Of a stretch of 64,000 nucleotides of DNA, positions 10,968-22,786 are shown in pieces; position 1 is the stretch's first letter; every line of letters starts with the position of its first letter. This DNA comes from Parietaria judaica (lineage: Eukaryota; Streptophyta; Magnoliopsida; Rosales; Urticaceae). The position numbers and the translations under genes were made by a program. The stretch is from positions 44,323,732 through 44,387,731 of the forward strand of contig OX940862.1 of NCBI GenBank assembly GCA_954871525.1. The letters are read 5' to 3'. A model generated the notes under the pieces. The model did no database searches, was not told the origin of the DNA, and saw nothing but the letters and a program-made list of their open reading frames with translations.

Positions 10968-12478
10968 TTAGGTGCATTGCATTCCAGCTTCGCAGGACTC
11001 GATCCGTCCGGGGTAGAGTTTGTAGACACCAAGTTTTACTACTTCGCTGACGATGAAGGGTCCTTCCTAGGTAGCCCCCAATTTACCTTGGCGGTGTTCT
11101 GGAGAACCCTTCTGAGGACCAGTTCCCCGGTGATGAACTTGCGATGCCTAGCCTTGGAATTGTAGTACCTAGCTATCGAATTTTGATAGTTACACTATCC
11201 AAATTAGGGCTTGTTAGCATCGTTCATCTGCGTGGTCAAGCTAGTCTTGCCTCATTTCATAGTTGATTTCCGAGTTGAGGGGAGCATATTATCTTTTAAG
11301 ACTGGGAGCTTGTATCTCAGCAGGTATGATTGCTTCAGTTCCATATACCATCGAGAAATGGGTTTTGCATGTTGCTCTTCGCGGAGTGGTCTTGTATGAC
11401 CATAGAACGCCGATGAGCTCATCAGCCGATCGTCATTCTTGATGCCAACAAGACTAGTTCGGTTAGAAACTTCCGCTTGGCCATTCCCTTGTGGATATCT
11501 AGGGGTGGATGTGTTTTGGGAAATCATTCAGTTAAAGAAAAAATCCTGGAATCTGTTTGACACGAACAAAGGTTAGTTGTCAGCAATGATTTTTTAGGCA
11601 ATCAAGAACGACTGATGATGTTTTTCCACACGTAGTGTTCCACATACGAGTCTTTAATGTTGGCGTAGGACTCAACTTCCACCCATTTCGAGAAATAGTC
11701 CGTCACGACTAATAGGAATCTCTTCCCAGTTGGTGCCATGGGAAAATGTCCTACTATGTCCATAAACCATTTCATATGGGTAGGGTACCAAGACCGATGA
11801 AAACTTCTTTGTTGGGAAATGAATGGACGACGAATTCCGTTAACATTTGTGACATCGTTTGGCGTGAACTTCCGCGTCTGTCAACATAGTTAGCCAGACG
11901 AAGCCATGCCTTTTTTCTATGTTGGAGAGTGATCTCCCGCCGGAATGATTTCCGCATTCTGTGTTATGGATTTTATGTAATACGATCTTGGCTTTGGTCT
12001 TCCCGAAACATCTTAGGTAGGGGCCGGAGTATCTTTGTTTGTAAAATTTTCCATTTATTAGGCAGAATATGGCACTCTGGATACGGAGTTTCCGGGCCTT
12101 CTGTATATTCTTAGATTTTTCCACCGGTATTATCCGCATTGTCTCGTGGTCCAAATGGATTCCAGTCCGCTAGAGCATTGGGTAATTAGATTCTTGACTA
12201 CTGCCAGATATTTTTTCATGCAATCGTCTCTTGTTGAATACTCGCCACTGGTTTGAATAGTTACAAGTTTTGAGTTCCAATGGGCTCTAATTTTCTTGGC
12301 CCATACTCCGTTTGATAGTTTTTACCCTGGTATCAGTGCCTCGTATTCCGTCTCGTTGTTTGTAGCATGAAATCTTAATTTGCAAGATTGTTCCATGACC
12401 TATCCTGCCGGGGATATCAGGCGTATTCCTATATTGGATCCGCCCATATTTGATGTCCCGTCTACTTCGAGATGCCAT
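10968..12478 (-). pseudogene. Tat-A pol remnant: integrase and second RNase H, broken
   Basis: Minus-strand relic of the 3' half of pol, colinear with Tat-B 40085-41835. Recognisable pieces are the integrase core ending [18 protein letters not shown] (about 11440-11520), the zinc-finger region with ECGNHSGGRSLSN (about 11930-11990), and the RNase H piece reading out near 12287-12478. Frameshifts and stops break it every few hundred bases. At about 12480 it jumps directly to gag sequence; compared with Tat-B some 2.6 kb coding for RNase H, RT, protease and the gag zinc finger is gone. Confidence 0.7.
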
Positions 12479-12480
12479 TC

Positions 12481-13513
12481 TTCGTTCCTTTTTATCCCGT
12501 TGGGAACATCGTTCCTAGGGCCCTTGTAAGGGGATAGCTAGCCGCTCCTCTATTAGAATGGGTGCGTCACGGGCCTTGGTACATTCATGGACGACCAGAA
12601 TTTTGTCTTTAGATCCTCATGCTCGTCATCATGCTTGATCCAGTTGGAGGCACGATGAATCACGTCCTCTATTGAGGTATAACGGTTGAATGCTCGTTGA
12701 CATCCCGATTTGCCATTCCCATAACGATTTTGAATGCTCTCAGGTGCACCTTTGGGTTAGTGGTACCGTCGTACTTGGGCAAGTGATCTGCCCGCCCTTT
12801 CTTAGGCGCATGATCGTAATTTCAGAAGAGAACAGAGTCTTCCTCGACTCTTTGACCATATGCTCAATCTTAGGGGCGGCGGACACTGCACTGTGTACTC
12901 GGGAATTCACTTGGGAAATTTCCTCTCCTAACTTCCTCATAGTGCATTTTAGAGCGTACAACTCGGAGTTGTTTTGGGAAGAATGCTCAGCTCGGGAGTG
13001 CTTGGGATACGAGCCGGTCTTTCTATTCGTTTGTTGGGGAGGAAAGTTGTTCAGTCCGTTGGGGGTGGAGTAGTTTAGATCTTTTTCCTATGACGGGGTT
13101 GAGATCTGGACTCTAGGAGGGCAAGTGAGAGACTGTTGGTAGGGCGTGCCCTGCCTGTAATCAAGCTGGTTCGTTCTAGACAAGGGAGTCGTAACTGGGG
13201 AACTCTCGTGGTCGGCGGTAGAGGTGGTGTACCAGGAGGCGTGCCACTTGGAAGAGGTGGTTGATTTACTCTCCGGGCGCAGGGATGGTTAGGATCCTGG
13301 AAGTCAAAGTGGATCGCATCGACTCTCTTTTGATTCCTTTGCTCAAACGTCTGGCCGGGCGGGCCTGGCCGCTCATGAGGAACTCAATTTGTCTCTTGAG
13401 CTCTTTATTTTTGGCCGCCCTTTCTTGTAGTTGGGTTCTCAGAGCTCGTCCCTCGGCGTCTTGGTCAATATTTTCCTCCGCGGGAACATTAACAACGAGA
13501 TTCTCTTCTAAAC
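12481..13513 (-). pseudogene. Tat-A gag remnant
   Basis: Minus-strand capsid-type gag relic. The best stretch (12740-12961) reads VNSRVHSAVSAAPKIEHM, matching VDSRVHRAVSAAPEIERL of Tat-B gag. A further deletion near 12690 removed about 350 bp of the capsid core relative to Tat-B. The N-terminal part (13261-13513) is frame-shifted, and the start codon is lost: where Tat-B has CAT on the plus strand (ATG on the minus), Tat-A reads CTCAGG. Confidence 0.7.
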
Positions 13514-13552
13514 TCAGGTTGTGTCTAGTATGACAAAGTTAGCGATATCAAA

Positions 13553-13575
13553 GTTTCCCACAGACATCGCCAAAT
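13553..13575 (-). other. primer-binding site of Tat-A
   Basis: Next to the LTR the minus strand reads TTGGCGATGTCTGTGGGAAA, a mutated form of the TGGCGCCGT-TGTGGGAA site found at the same position in Tat-3. It would have bound the tRNA primer that starts minus-strand DNA synthesis. Confidence 0.65.
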
Positions 13576-13777
13576 TGTTGACATGGTTTCACACACCAAC
13601 AGTCACAAAAATGTGTATGGGATTTCGATTTGAATTAGCTAAGAGATTGTGGATCTTGACCTCAACGTTGTCAATACTATGACGGTGATAAACAAATGAA
13701 AGCGATAAAAACACATTGGGGTTTTTAGAGAGGTTCGTCCCGGAGCGGTAGTTGACTACGTCCTCTATAGTTTCTAG
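13576..13777 (-). repeat. Tat-A 5' LTR, first segment
   Basis: Begins TGTTGACATGGTTTCACACACCAAC and follows the Tat-B LTR (TGTTGACGTGATTTTGCACGCC) through GTTGACTACGTCCTCT, where family C sequence starts abruptly. The other segment is at 23963-24180. About 500 bp of the middle of the LTR is missing when compared with Tat-B. Confidence 0.8.
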
Positions 13778-14812
13778 TAGAGTAATATAGAATGTTTGTT
13801 CCTTAGTTCATAATAAATAAATTTGAAATGTCTGTGACCTGATTAACTGGGTGGGAGCCCATTAATCGTATAAGGGCATTTATGTGACTAAGTGACAATC
13901 CTATTCTTGATTATGTGTGTGTCACCCTCACTAGAAGTGCATTAAGTATGAAGCGTCTTCATGCTATACTGGAACTGACATAAACTCCGGAAGTTATCAT
14001 ATAAGACTGTCATTGATAACTTGGAGTTGAGTCACTAGTAGATGATTAAATGGATATTCGATCTAAGTCCTGAGTTGATGGCTTGATTGTTCTTTTATTT
14101 AACCGTTAAAGAACACAAGATATTACCATTGTTCCCAACACTATTATTTTGCGAACATGATAGTCAGCAGTAAGTGTAGCTTGGTCATAGACATGGGCAT
14201 CACACAGCTCTCTTCAAAGTCATGATGATTCCCTTGATTTTCGGTGGTGACAAGTGAGAAATACCCGTGCGCAACTTATGAATCGAAACCATAAGTTGGT
14301 TACTCATGATATTACTGACTGAGTCAAAAGATAAAAAAGCAATGAGAGGCAAAACGGTAAAAATCGCCTGCTCATGTGTGGAATCAAGTGAAAGACCAAT
14401 AACCCAAATTTGATTGTATCAATGGAAACCCTGGTGTAATAAAGGGAATAATATACACTGTATCACTAAAGAGTGCAGCCTCGGGTCTATAGTGGAATTA
14501 CACCGAGGTTTGATGAACATCCTAGCAGTTCCTAGGAGCTTAAGAGGTAAGGGTCCATGGTCCGCAGGATAGCTTCGTAACAGATGATACGTACATGATA
14601 GGAAATTTTTTGAGATGTCTTATCATTTGACAAGATTTATAAAACGGAATTCTTGACAGACATCAGATAGTTTTATCAGTAACGTGGTAAAAGTACCATA
14701 TCTTGATAACCAAAATTAATTAAAAAAATAAGTAGAATTTAGATTTTCTGTAAACAAAAAAGTTGTTGGAAATTAAATTCTAAGAAACTTTGCTTTTAAA
14801 ACCGAATCGTTT

Positions 14813-17283
14813 TGTAATAGCCAAAATTTTACACCAATGTATAAAGGGTTTATTTTCCTATAATTTTCTACGTGTCTATTTGTTACCACGATTAGTCACT
14901 AAGCAAGGTGTCACCTCCTCTTTTCTCTTCCCCATTCTCATGGACCTAATCTCTTTCATCTTTCTTTTCCATTCTCTTTCCTTTAACCATCTCCCCTCCA
15001 TAGATCAAAACCCTCTTATGTCACTTCTTTGCCTGCCAACCTAAGTCCCCTCTTTCTCTTTAGTTCTTCATCAAACAATTTATGGTGGCACTATCTGTAT
15101 GTGGAATCCTGGTGCAAGAGCTTCAATAAGGGTTGTTCAAGATCTTCTCCCCTCACACTCTACGTCTTGGTTTTTAGGTACTTTCAAACTAATTATTCCT
15201 TAAGTAAATGCTTGCTAGTTATGGAATTAGTATTCATCGATTTTCAGTATATAGGGTATTGGGTTCCCTATTTCTATATTGATGATCTTTTATATAAGGA
15301 ATTATGAGGTTCAAATCTTTTCCGATGAAATTCTATAAGCTTAGATAATTAAAAAAAATTATTGTAATTGACGTAAATCCGGGTGTTTTCGCTTTAGTAC
15401 TTGGGTTCAACCCTTTGAAGTAGGTTGAAACCTTTTCACTATGAATTAGGAGGAATTTAGATAGCTATTTTAATCTCTTTTTGCATACATAATCTATTCC
15501 TATATGCATAAGTATGGGGTTACATATGTATGGGTACTTGTTCGAAGGGATTATGTGATTGAATTTGAACTTTGCTTTAAAAAAAAAGTTTTATTTGTCT
15601 AAAATAATATATATGATAGTACAGATACATTTATATTTTTTTTAAATGGAGCCTTATACTTGGATCAATTAATTTGAAGAGGATTAAAAATTATTTTGTC
15701 ATTTTCTAATTTTTGGGACCTTAATTATTATAAGGTTGTGTTTATATAGACGTGCATATAGGAAAATTAGGTTTGTATGATGCAAGTTATGCCTTGTCTG
15801 GGGAAATATAATTTTAGGTACATGGGTCTATATGCATATAGTTATAGAAGATATATATATATCATATATAAAATAATTATAGCACTTTGAATATCATAAG
15901 AGATAATTCTTATGATAATCGAATATGTTATATGATAAATTATGTATACATTATGCTAGCCATAGCACTATTATATGCATAGTAAAACTGAAGAATTAAA
16001 ACTGAGGAAATATATTAGGTGTAAGCTTATGGTGTGCATTGTCACTAATGTTGACTTTAGCCTTATGAGACACACAGATACTTTAAGGAAGGCAAGAGAT
16101 ATAGTTATGTATATGTCTGTGTGTACTTGTTCAAGCTGCATGTGTATATCTTGGAATCAAGGTCTATGGTAATTAAACTCTATGAAAATCGCCATTTTCC
16201 TTTAACATTGTGTTAGGAATTAAGTATATGTATATAAATGATTGGAGTTAGTATATTGTAGTATTAAGGTTTTCAAGTAAAGAATAGTGAGCCTCTTAGA
16301 AGAAATATAATATGATTACAATCTTAATGTAATCAAGGAATTGATATTTAAAAATTTAAATATCAGGTGACTTTGTTCTCAGCGGATGTATCGTACCGTG
16401 TAGTAGAGAATCGTAAGCCTTAAGGTACGTAAAAGTACTCCCTACAGCACAACACAACACAACATAACACTAATAAAGTATGATCACGTGCTTCTGTGTG
16501 GTGTGAAATACGTGTTTGCGCAACTTGTGTGCTAGTTTGCATATTTTAAATGTCTACTTTTAAATCATTCATGCATATATTGCTATAGTAAAACAAGAAA
16601 TTTGAATAACATGTTTTTAAAATTAAATAGCGCCGTACCGAGACGGTTAGTCTCATCGTGTTGATGTGCCGGGACGATTAGTCTCTTGAGGTACATTGTA
16701 CACGAAGCCACCGATTGTACCGAGACAGGTAGTCTTAGAAAAGGTACGTCGGAAGTGATTCGCCTCGGGCTGACTTGGTTAGGGTCGCGCCCTAGTCCCC
16801 CGTAGGCTTTATAGGCTGAAAGCATTTCGGTGTGAACTGTGTAATTTATTTTTGAGTAATAAAAACCTTTTACTTACTGAGCGTTAACTCACCTTTGTAG
16901 TTTGTGTTGTAGACTCAGGGAAGAGGTGCAAAGACGCTTAACTTCGGGTGGAGCAAGATTGACAGTGCAGTGTATACGGTGCATACAGCGAACGACTCGG
17001 TCCGAGACTAACCTTTATGAGATTTTGTTGTATTATTATTTTTGAAAACCCAGGAGCTTCGTTTTTTTTTTCTTTTAATGACACCTTGTAAATGTCGTTC
17101 CGGTCATGGTTATAATGATGTTTTCTTTTAAAACTCTTCAAAGTGTTTTAAAAATGATATAATCGCGCTATATTTAAATGGTTTTATATTTTCTTTTACG
17201 GAGTATCAATTATTTTAAAAATGACCGGAACTTATGATGAGATAAATAGAGGTTAATGGTCCCTCGGAATATAGGGCGTTACA
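14813..17283 (+). repeat. Tekay 5' LTR
   Basis: From TGTAATAGCCAAAATTTT to ...ATAGGGCGTTACA, 2,471 bp. A pyrimidine-rich leader (14910-15080) lies near its start. Around 16630-16830 there are several ACCGAGACGGTTAGTCT-like repeats. The last 128 bp are matched base for base in length by 22787-22914. It contains no gene; the short frames inside are chance. Confidence 0.9.
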
Positions 17284-17286
17284 GAG

Positions 17287-17298
17287 TGGTATCAGAGC
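17287..17298 (+). other. primer-binding site (initiator tRNA-Met)
   Basis: TGGTATCAGAGC lies three bases after the 5' LTR. It is the standard plant retrotransposon site complementary to the 3' end of initiator methionine tRNA. Confidence 0.93.
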
Positions 17299-17410
17299 AA
17301 GGTTCGCCTATCGTCTTCGTATACACCCGCTAGCTGATATTGATCTACCCGCAAGTAAGTGACGTTGTTTCTTATTTCCTTTAACTAACCGGTTATAAGT
17401 ACATATATAT

Positions 17411-17950
17411 GTGCAGATTATGCATCCATCTTCATCCCATCCCCCTCCGACGGGAGATGCTGGCGCACGGGCAAATGATTTCCAAACACTGCTTTTACAT
17501 GTCGAGGCTAATAATGGGAATCAGATGCCGATGCGTCCTGTTCATGATTCCATAATTGCTTACAGACAATGCCGCCTGATGTATTTTCAAGGGCCACGTA
17601 CACGGGTGGCTAGGTTTCTTCATTATTATGAGAGTAGTCTGAGATCGTTGAGGATCCCAGAATCTCAGCATGCGGAGATTGTGACTTTACATCTTTGTGG
17701 TGTTGCTCTGAGATGGTGGAATTCTTTGGGCGTAAATCCCGAGGAAATGTCATGGAACCTTTTTAAGAAACTGATCTTTAAAGGGTCCAATTTGAATGCA
17801 ATGAGGCTGCAGTTCGCTCGTCGGTTTCGTAACTGGAATCCAATTCCACGCGAAACTATGTTGCAAGACAACGATCGATTCACTCTCGAGTTTATGAATG
17901 AGTGTCCGTATTTCTTTCCAGAGGATTACGTGGTTTCACTTTATTGGTAG
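17411..17950 (+). pseudogene. first gag-like domain of the Tekay element
   Basis: A 179-codon open frame soon after the primer-binding site. It starts with a Pro/Ser-rich segment (about residues 1-25), then a helical region resembling a retrotransposon capsid: RVARFLHYYESSLRSLRIPE near residue 58, LHLCGVALRWWNSL near residue 97, then MSWNLFKKL. It ends at TAG at 17948 with FPEDYVVSLYW. A second, more typical capsid region follows at 18572. The two could be an ancestral large gag broken by stops, or a duplicated or fused gag. Residue similarity is too weak by eye to decide. The open frame is the longest undamaged stretch of gag here. Confidence 0.55.
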
Positions 17951-18013
17951 GGCTTAACTGCTCATATCAGATGTCTCTTCTGGTCACATATGACCTACTA
18001 GAATATAAATATT

Positions 18014-18283
18014 ATGATGTATGAGGCTGTATCAGTGGAGCTTTGGTATCATAGAGAGCTAAACCTAGCGGTGGTTAATCCGAAAGCGAATCCGGAAGAA
18101 AAAGACTTAGAAGAAGATTCTGAAGATGAACCGGAAGAAGAGCACGAAGCGGAACAAGCAGAACCAGAAGAAGTCCGCGAAGTGGAACTAGGAGAACATG
18201 ATGAAGAGCCTGAAGGAGAACCGGGACAAGAGCCAGAAGAAGAAGAGTATGAAGACGGCTCGATTTCAAGATATAAAAAATAA
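18014..18283 (+). pseudogene. acidic linker segment of gag
   Basis: An 89-codon frame whose second half is almost entirely Glu, Asp, Pro and Gly (for example EEDSEDEPEEEHEAEQAEPE). It lies between the two gag-like domains. The GAA-rich DNA keeps other frames open too, so the open frame alone is weak evidence; its position makes it likely part of the gag polyprotein. Confidence 0.45.
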
Positions 18284-18543
18284 CAGGGAAAAAACGAGGA
18301 GACAATGAGGTCCTACTCGTAGTCTTAACCGTGACTTAGAGCAGGCGAGTAAAAATATCCCAGCAAGGTTGTAGCGGGCCTTCAACGCCAAGTATATGAG
18401 CAGGCCGTACGAATTCGAGGGCTTATGGAGCAGTTAAATGCCCGAAACGAAGAGCAGGGTAACGAAAATGAAAAGGCAGCTGAGTTGATGGAAGAACACG
18501 TAGTATGCGAAGAAGAACAAGAAGGAGAGAAAGTTGATCTTCG

Positions 18544-19402
18544 TTAAAATGCCAGAGCCCATAAAAAACCTTTGTACGAAAGGTTCCATCGAATGCGGTC
18601 TCCTGAATTTGGGGGAACCTCGTGGCACAAGAGTGGTTGTCGGATATCCAAGTCATTTATTACTTTCATGGAACTTCCAGACCGGGAAAGGATCCTTTGC
18701 ACCTCCTTTGTACTTAAATTCAAAGCCAAATACTGGTGCGTTACTGATAAGCGGAGAAGGAATGTGGAACTCATGAGGTGGCAGGACTTCGTGCAAGGGT
18801 TCAATGCAAAGTTCTATAATCCCGCAGCTATGAAGACGCAATTCGATGAATTTAATAGCGTAAAGCAAAGGAACTTAAGCGTTTCAGAAGCAGTACGCAA
18901 GTTTGATAAACTCGCACGATTGTGCCTAGATTTGGTGCCTACCGAGCGTAAAAGAGTGCGACGAATGATGAACCTGTTTCGTGGTGAGATAGCACTTCAG
19001 GTGGATAGCGAGGGATCTCCGCTAATTACTCTTGGGGATTGCGTTGATCGAGCCCTTCATGCTGAATACCACCTGGGTCAGACCAAACAGGAGCGCGTGA
19101 GGGCCTTTGAGGCTCATAAGGCAAAGGTGCAAGGAGAGCTTGGGGAACCCAGCCAAGGAAGAAACCCTAATTACAACAGAGACAGAAACATCTCGATCGA
19201 TGCCCAAAGCTGGAAAAGGAGGATGGAGTCAGGAAGTGAGGCCTCGTTTAAAAAGCACCAAGGGAACCGTCAAAATTTCAAAAGAAATGTGGAGTTTCCC
19301 ACATGCTTTAAATGCGGAAAAAAAGAAGAAAAACACTCAGGGGCGTGCAAGCCAAGGGGTGTCACATGCTTCTCATGCCGAGGACAAGGCCATTTTTGCT
19401 AA
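18544..19402 (+). pseudogene. gag capsid and zinc knuckle of the Tekay element
   Basis: The clearest gag domain. Around 18770-18880 it reads RWQDFVQGFNAKFYNPAAM followed by SVKQRNLSVSEAVRKFDKL, the pattern of the plant retrotransposon gag capsid family. A basic region leads to a Cys-rich end with CFKCGKKEEKHSGAC (19306 on) and CFSCRGQGHFC (19369 on). The second knuckle should continue past a final His/Cys but a stop follows at once (GCTAA at 19398). Upstream, a frame change near 18540-18570 separates it from the acidic linker. It would package the element RNA if intact. Confidence 0.75.
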
Positions 19403-19499
19403 TTGGTTCCCTAATAAGTTAAATAACAACAATCACGAGATGATCAATGTATCTTGCAACAATCAGGGTCGACTTGAAGCTCCACCGCTCAAGACCAAT

Positions 19500-20000
19500 G
19501 CTCGAGTTTTTGCTCTAACGCAGGGGGGATGTTAATGCTGGAACTTCCAATGTGTTTACAGGTCAGCTTCTTGTTACCAAAGTTCTTGTTTCGGTATTGT
19601 TTGGCTCTGGTGCCACCCATTCATTCGTCTCGCAAAAAGTTTTCAGAAAAATTTAATAGGCCTAAAGATGTGTTAGGAAATACTTCCTCTGTAGCTTTGC
19701 CCTCTAGAGAAGTAATGATTTCTTCACGCTGGTACCATAGGGTACTTGTTAATAACACTAATAGATAATTGTCGGCTGATTTGGTTGTTCTCGAGATGCA
19801 TGACTATGATGTCATTCTCGGGATGGATTTCCTTGAAACATATGACGCTGCAATCTTTTACAGGTAAAGTCGTTTTTCGTCCCATAAGAGAACCGAAACT
19901 TGAATTTATAGGGCAACCCTCAAAAAGAAGGCCAAAGATATTGATATCGGCTATGAGTGCTCAACGAATGTTGAGTAATGGGTATTCTGGCTATTTCGCT
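19500..20000 (+). pseudogene. retropepsin-like protease region, broken
   Basis: Frames must be changed several times to follow it. Around 19560-19640 the order 'leader Val/Leu strand, then FGSGATHSFVS' marks the active-site loop, with the usual Asp replaced (GSGAT preceded by F). LEMHDYDVILGMDFLETYDA at about 19792-19850 is the conserved flap-distal motif of chromovirus proteases. A TAG at 19766 and a frame change near 19862 disrupt it. Confidence 0.65.
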
Positions 20001-20940
20001 CAAGTTGTAGATACGACAAAAGAGGAAAAAGAAGATACTCAATTACAAGATGTTCCAGTTGTTTGCAAATACCCAAAAGTATTTCTCGAAGACCTACCGG
20101 GATTGCCTCCAGACCGGGCGATGGAGTTTGAGATTGAAGTTCTTCCCGGGACAACTCCTATTACCAAAGCGCTCTATAGGATGGCTCCGGCGGAGTTGAA
20201 GGAATTATAGATTCAGCTTCAAGATCTTCTTGATAAGGGAATAATCTGTAAAGTCACTCGCCTTGGGGAGCTCTAGTTCTTTTGTGAAAAAGGACGGGTA
20301 TCTTCGCATGTCAATTGACTAGCGGGTACTTAATAAAGTAACCGTGAAAATATGTATCAACTTCCAAGGATAGATGACCTCTTCGATCAATTACGTGGGG
20401 TAACGGAGTTTTCAAAGATTGATTTATGATCTAGATATCATCAATTAAAGGTCAAAGGAAGTGATGTACCAAAGACTGCCTTTCGGACTCGATACGACCA
20501 ATATGAATTTTTGGTCATGTCGTTCGGCTTAACTAATGCTCCCGCAGATTTCATAGTACTTATGAATCATGTCTTTAGTGACTATTTAGATAAGTTTGTC
20601 AGTGTTTATATTGATGACATCCTTATTTATTCAAAAACTAAAGAGGAACACAAAGAGAACTTACGAATGGCCTTAAAAGGTTTTAAGGGACCACAAACTT
20701 TATGCAAAATTCCGTAAATGTGAGTTTTGTCTAGATCTTGTGGCTTTTCTTGGTCACGTGATTTCAGCTGAAGGTGTCTCGGTGAATCCCGCTAAAGTTC
20801 AAGCCATTAACGAGTGGGTTCAACCAACAACTTCCACCGAAGTAAGAAGTTTCTTTGGATTGACTGGTTATTATCGACGATTCGTGGAATGATTTTCAAA
20901 GTTAGCTAGCCCACTCACAGCCCTCACTCGGAAAAATAAG
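20001..20940 (+). pseudogene. reverse transcriptase, broken
   Basis: The connecting segment (DVPVVCKYPKVFLEDLPGLP at about 20050-20110) leads into RT. Conserved pieces are [15 protein letters not shown] (about 20350), FGLTNAPADF (about 20523) and the catalytic YIDD in SVYIDDILIYSK (about 20600). Stops occur at 20208, near 20275, near 20320 and at 20428, and a frameshift lies near 20690 before FLGHVIS, so no active polymerase can be made. The family copies retrotransposon RNA into DNA in cytoplasmic particles. Confidence 0.85.
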
Positions 20941-20944
20941 AAAT

Positions 20945-21433
20945 TTGAATGGTCAAGCAAGTATGAAAAGTATCCAAGTACTCAAGAAACGCCTTACAAC
21001 GGCTCCTATTCTTACTGTGCCTTCTAGTAAGAACAGATTCGATATCTATTGTGATGCGTCAAAGATTGGACTAGGCGCAGTCCTTATGCAAAACAAAAAG
21101 GTCATTGCTTATGCATCACGACAATTAAAAGTCTATGAATGGAACTATCCTACTCATGAGTTGGAGTTAGCGTCAGTGGTGTTCGCTCTAAAGATTTGGC
21201 GACACTATCTCTTTGGAGTTCACTACAATATTTTTACGGATCATAAGAGCTTAAAATATTTCTTCACCAAAAAAGAGTTGAATATGAGACAGAGAAGATG
21301 GCTAGAACTCGTGAAAGATTATGATTGCGAAATCCAGTACCACCTGGGGAAGGCCAATAAGGTGGCCGACGCGTTGAGCAGAAAGTCAGCAGCCACGCTT
21401 GCGTCATTGGATTCACTGTCCCAACAACTCTAA
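20945..21433 (+). pseudogene. RNase H domain of the Tekay pol
   Basis: The longest open piece of pol, 162 codons. The Ty3/gypsy RNase H acidic residues can be seen: [16 protein letters not shown] (Asp), [13 protein letters not shown] (Glu), FTDHKSL (Asp) and NKVADALSR (Asp). It degrades RNA in the RNA-DNA hybrid during replication. Frame changes on both sides isolate it from RT and integrase. Confidence 0.85.
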
Positions 21434-21479
21434 AAAGATATTTGCATATTCGGGCTAGAGGTATGTAATGGTAAGCTAG

Positions 21480-22763
21480 CAACACTAACCCTGTCTCCAA
21501 GTATCATTAATGATATCAAAGCGTCTCAGGATTCACATGAGACGTTGTCCAAAATTAAAGAGGCAACCTTGTCAGGGAACCGTCCTGACTTCAGTATATC
21601 GGCCAATCGGACTCTCATGTTCAAGGGGAGGATTTGTATTCCAAAAAAATGCTAAGCTGAGGAACCATATTCTCTTTGAAGCACACAAGACACCATACTC
21701 GATACATCCAGGAACCACAAGGATGTACAAAGACTTAAAACAGAAATTCTGGTGGGTAGGAATGAAGAAAGATGTCTATAGCTTCGTACAACGGTGCTTG
21801 ACTTGTCAAAAATTGAAGGCGGAACATCAGCGGCCAACTGAAGAGCTTCAACCCCTAGAAATACTAGAATGGAAGTGGGAGTATATGTCGATGGACTTCA
21901 TTGTAGGATTGCCTAACACGACAGGTGAGCATAACGCAATTTGGGTAACTCTGGATAGGTTAACAAAGTCCGCCCATTTCTTGCCTATTAAGATCACAAT
22001 TACGTTAGATTAGTTGGCTGAATTATATGTCAAGGAGATCGTACGTCTACATAGGATCCCAACTTCCATTTTCTTTGATCGACACTCGTTTTACGTCACA
22101 ATTCTGGAAGAGTGTGCAAAAAGAGTTAGGTACGAAGTTGAAGTTTAGTACAACCTTCCACCCGCAGACTGACGGTCAAACCAAGCGAACGAAACTGATT
22201 CTAAAAGATATACTTCGAGCATGTGTTTTATATTTCAAAGGTTCATGGAGTAAATATTTACCCTTAATTGAGTTCGCCTATAATAATAGCTATCAGTCTA
22301 CAATCAAAATGGCTCCTTATGAGGCTTTATATGGAAGGAAATGCCAATCTCCAATCCATTGGTACGAAGCCGGTGAAAGTAAAATATTTAGCTATGACTT
22401 TGTCGAACAGGCTACCAAAGTTATTATGTTAATCCATCAACGTATGGAAGCGGCACAAGCTCGACAAAAAAGTTATGCCGATCTACGAAGGAGACCACTA
22501 GAATTTGAATTGGGCGATGGCGTTTTCACTAAATTTACGCCCATGAAGGGGCTTAAGTGATTCGGTAGAAAAGGAAAATTAAGCCCAAGATACATCGGCC
22601 TGTATGAGATTTTGGAGCGCGTTGGCAAGGCTTCCTATAAACTTGCGCTCTCGCCAGATTTATTGGACCCATGAGATCATGCATCGATGTTGCGGAAGTA
22701 TATATTGGACCCATCTCACATCCTTGAACGAGAGCCTATAATGGTAAGAGAAGATTTGTCATA
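21480..22763 (+). pseudogene. integrase of the Tekay element, broken, catalytic Glu replaced
   Basis: The zinc-binding part has ...HKTPYSIHPGTTRMYKDL and CLTCQKLK (H-H-C-C pattern, about 21680-21815). The core starts YMSMDFIVGLP (first catalytic Asp). After a stop near 22012 the next frame holds the second Asp region (SLIDTRFTSQFW) and the third at TDGQTKRTK, where family members have Glu in place of the first Lys; the codon is AAG near 22183. The C-terminal end (FGRKGKLSPRYIGLYEILERVG onward) follows a stop at 22558 and runs to about 22763. No chromodomain follows. Confidence 0.85.
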
Positions 22764-22786
22764 AAAAGAAAGACCAATTAAAAAAA

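Noticed and set aside
16583..16825. Short minus-strand frame in the Tekay LTR
   Set aside because: Overlaps short ACCGAGACGGTTAGTCT repeats of the LTR and has no recognisable domain.
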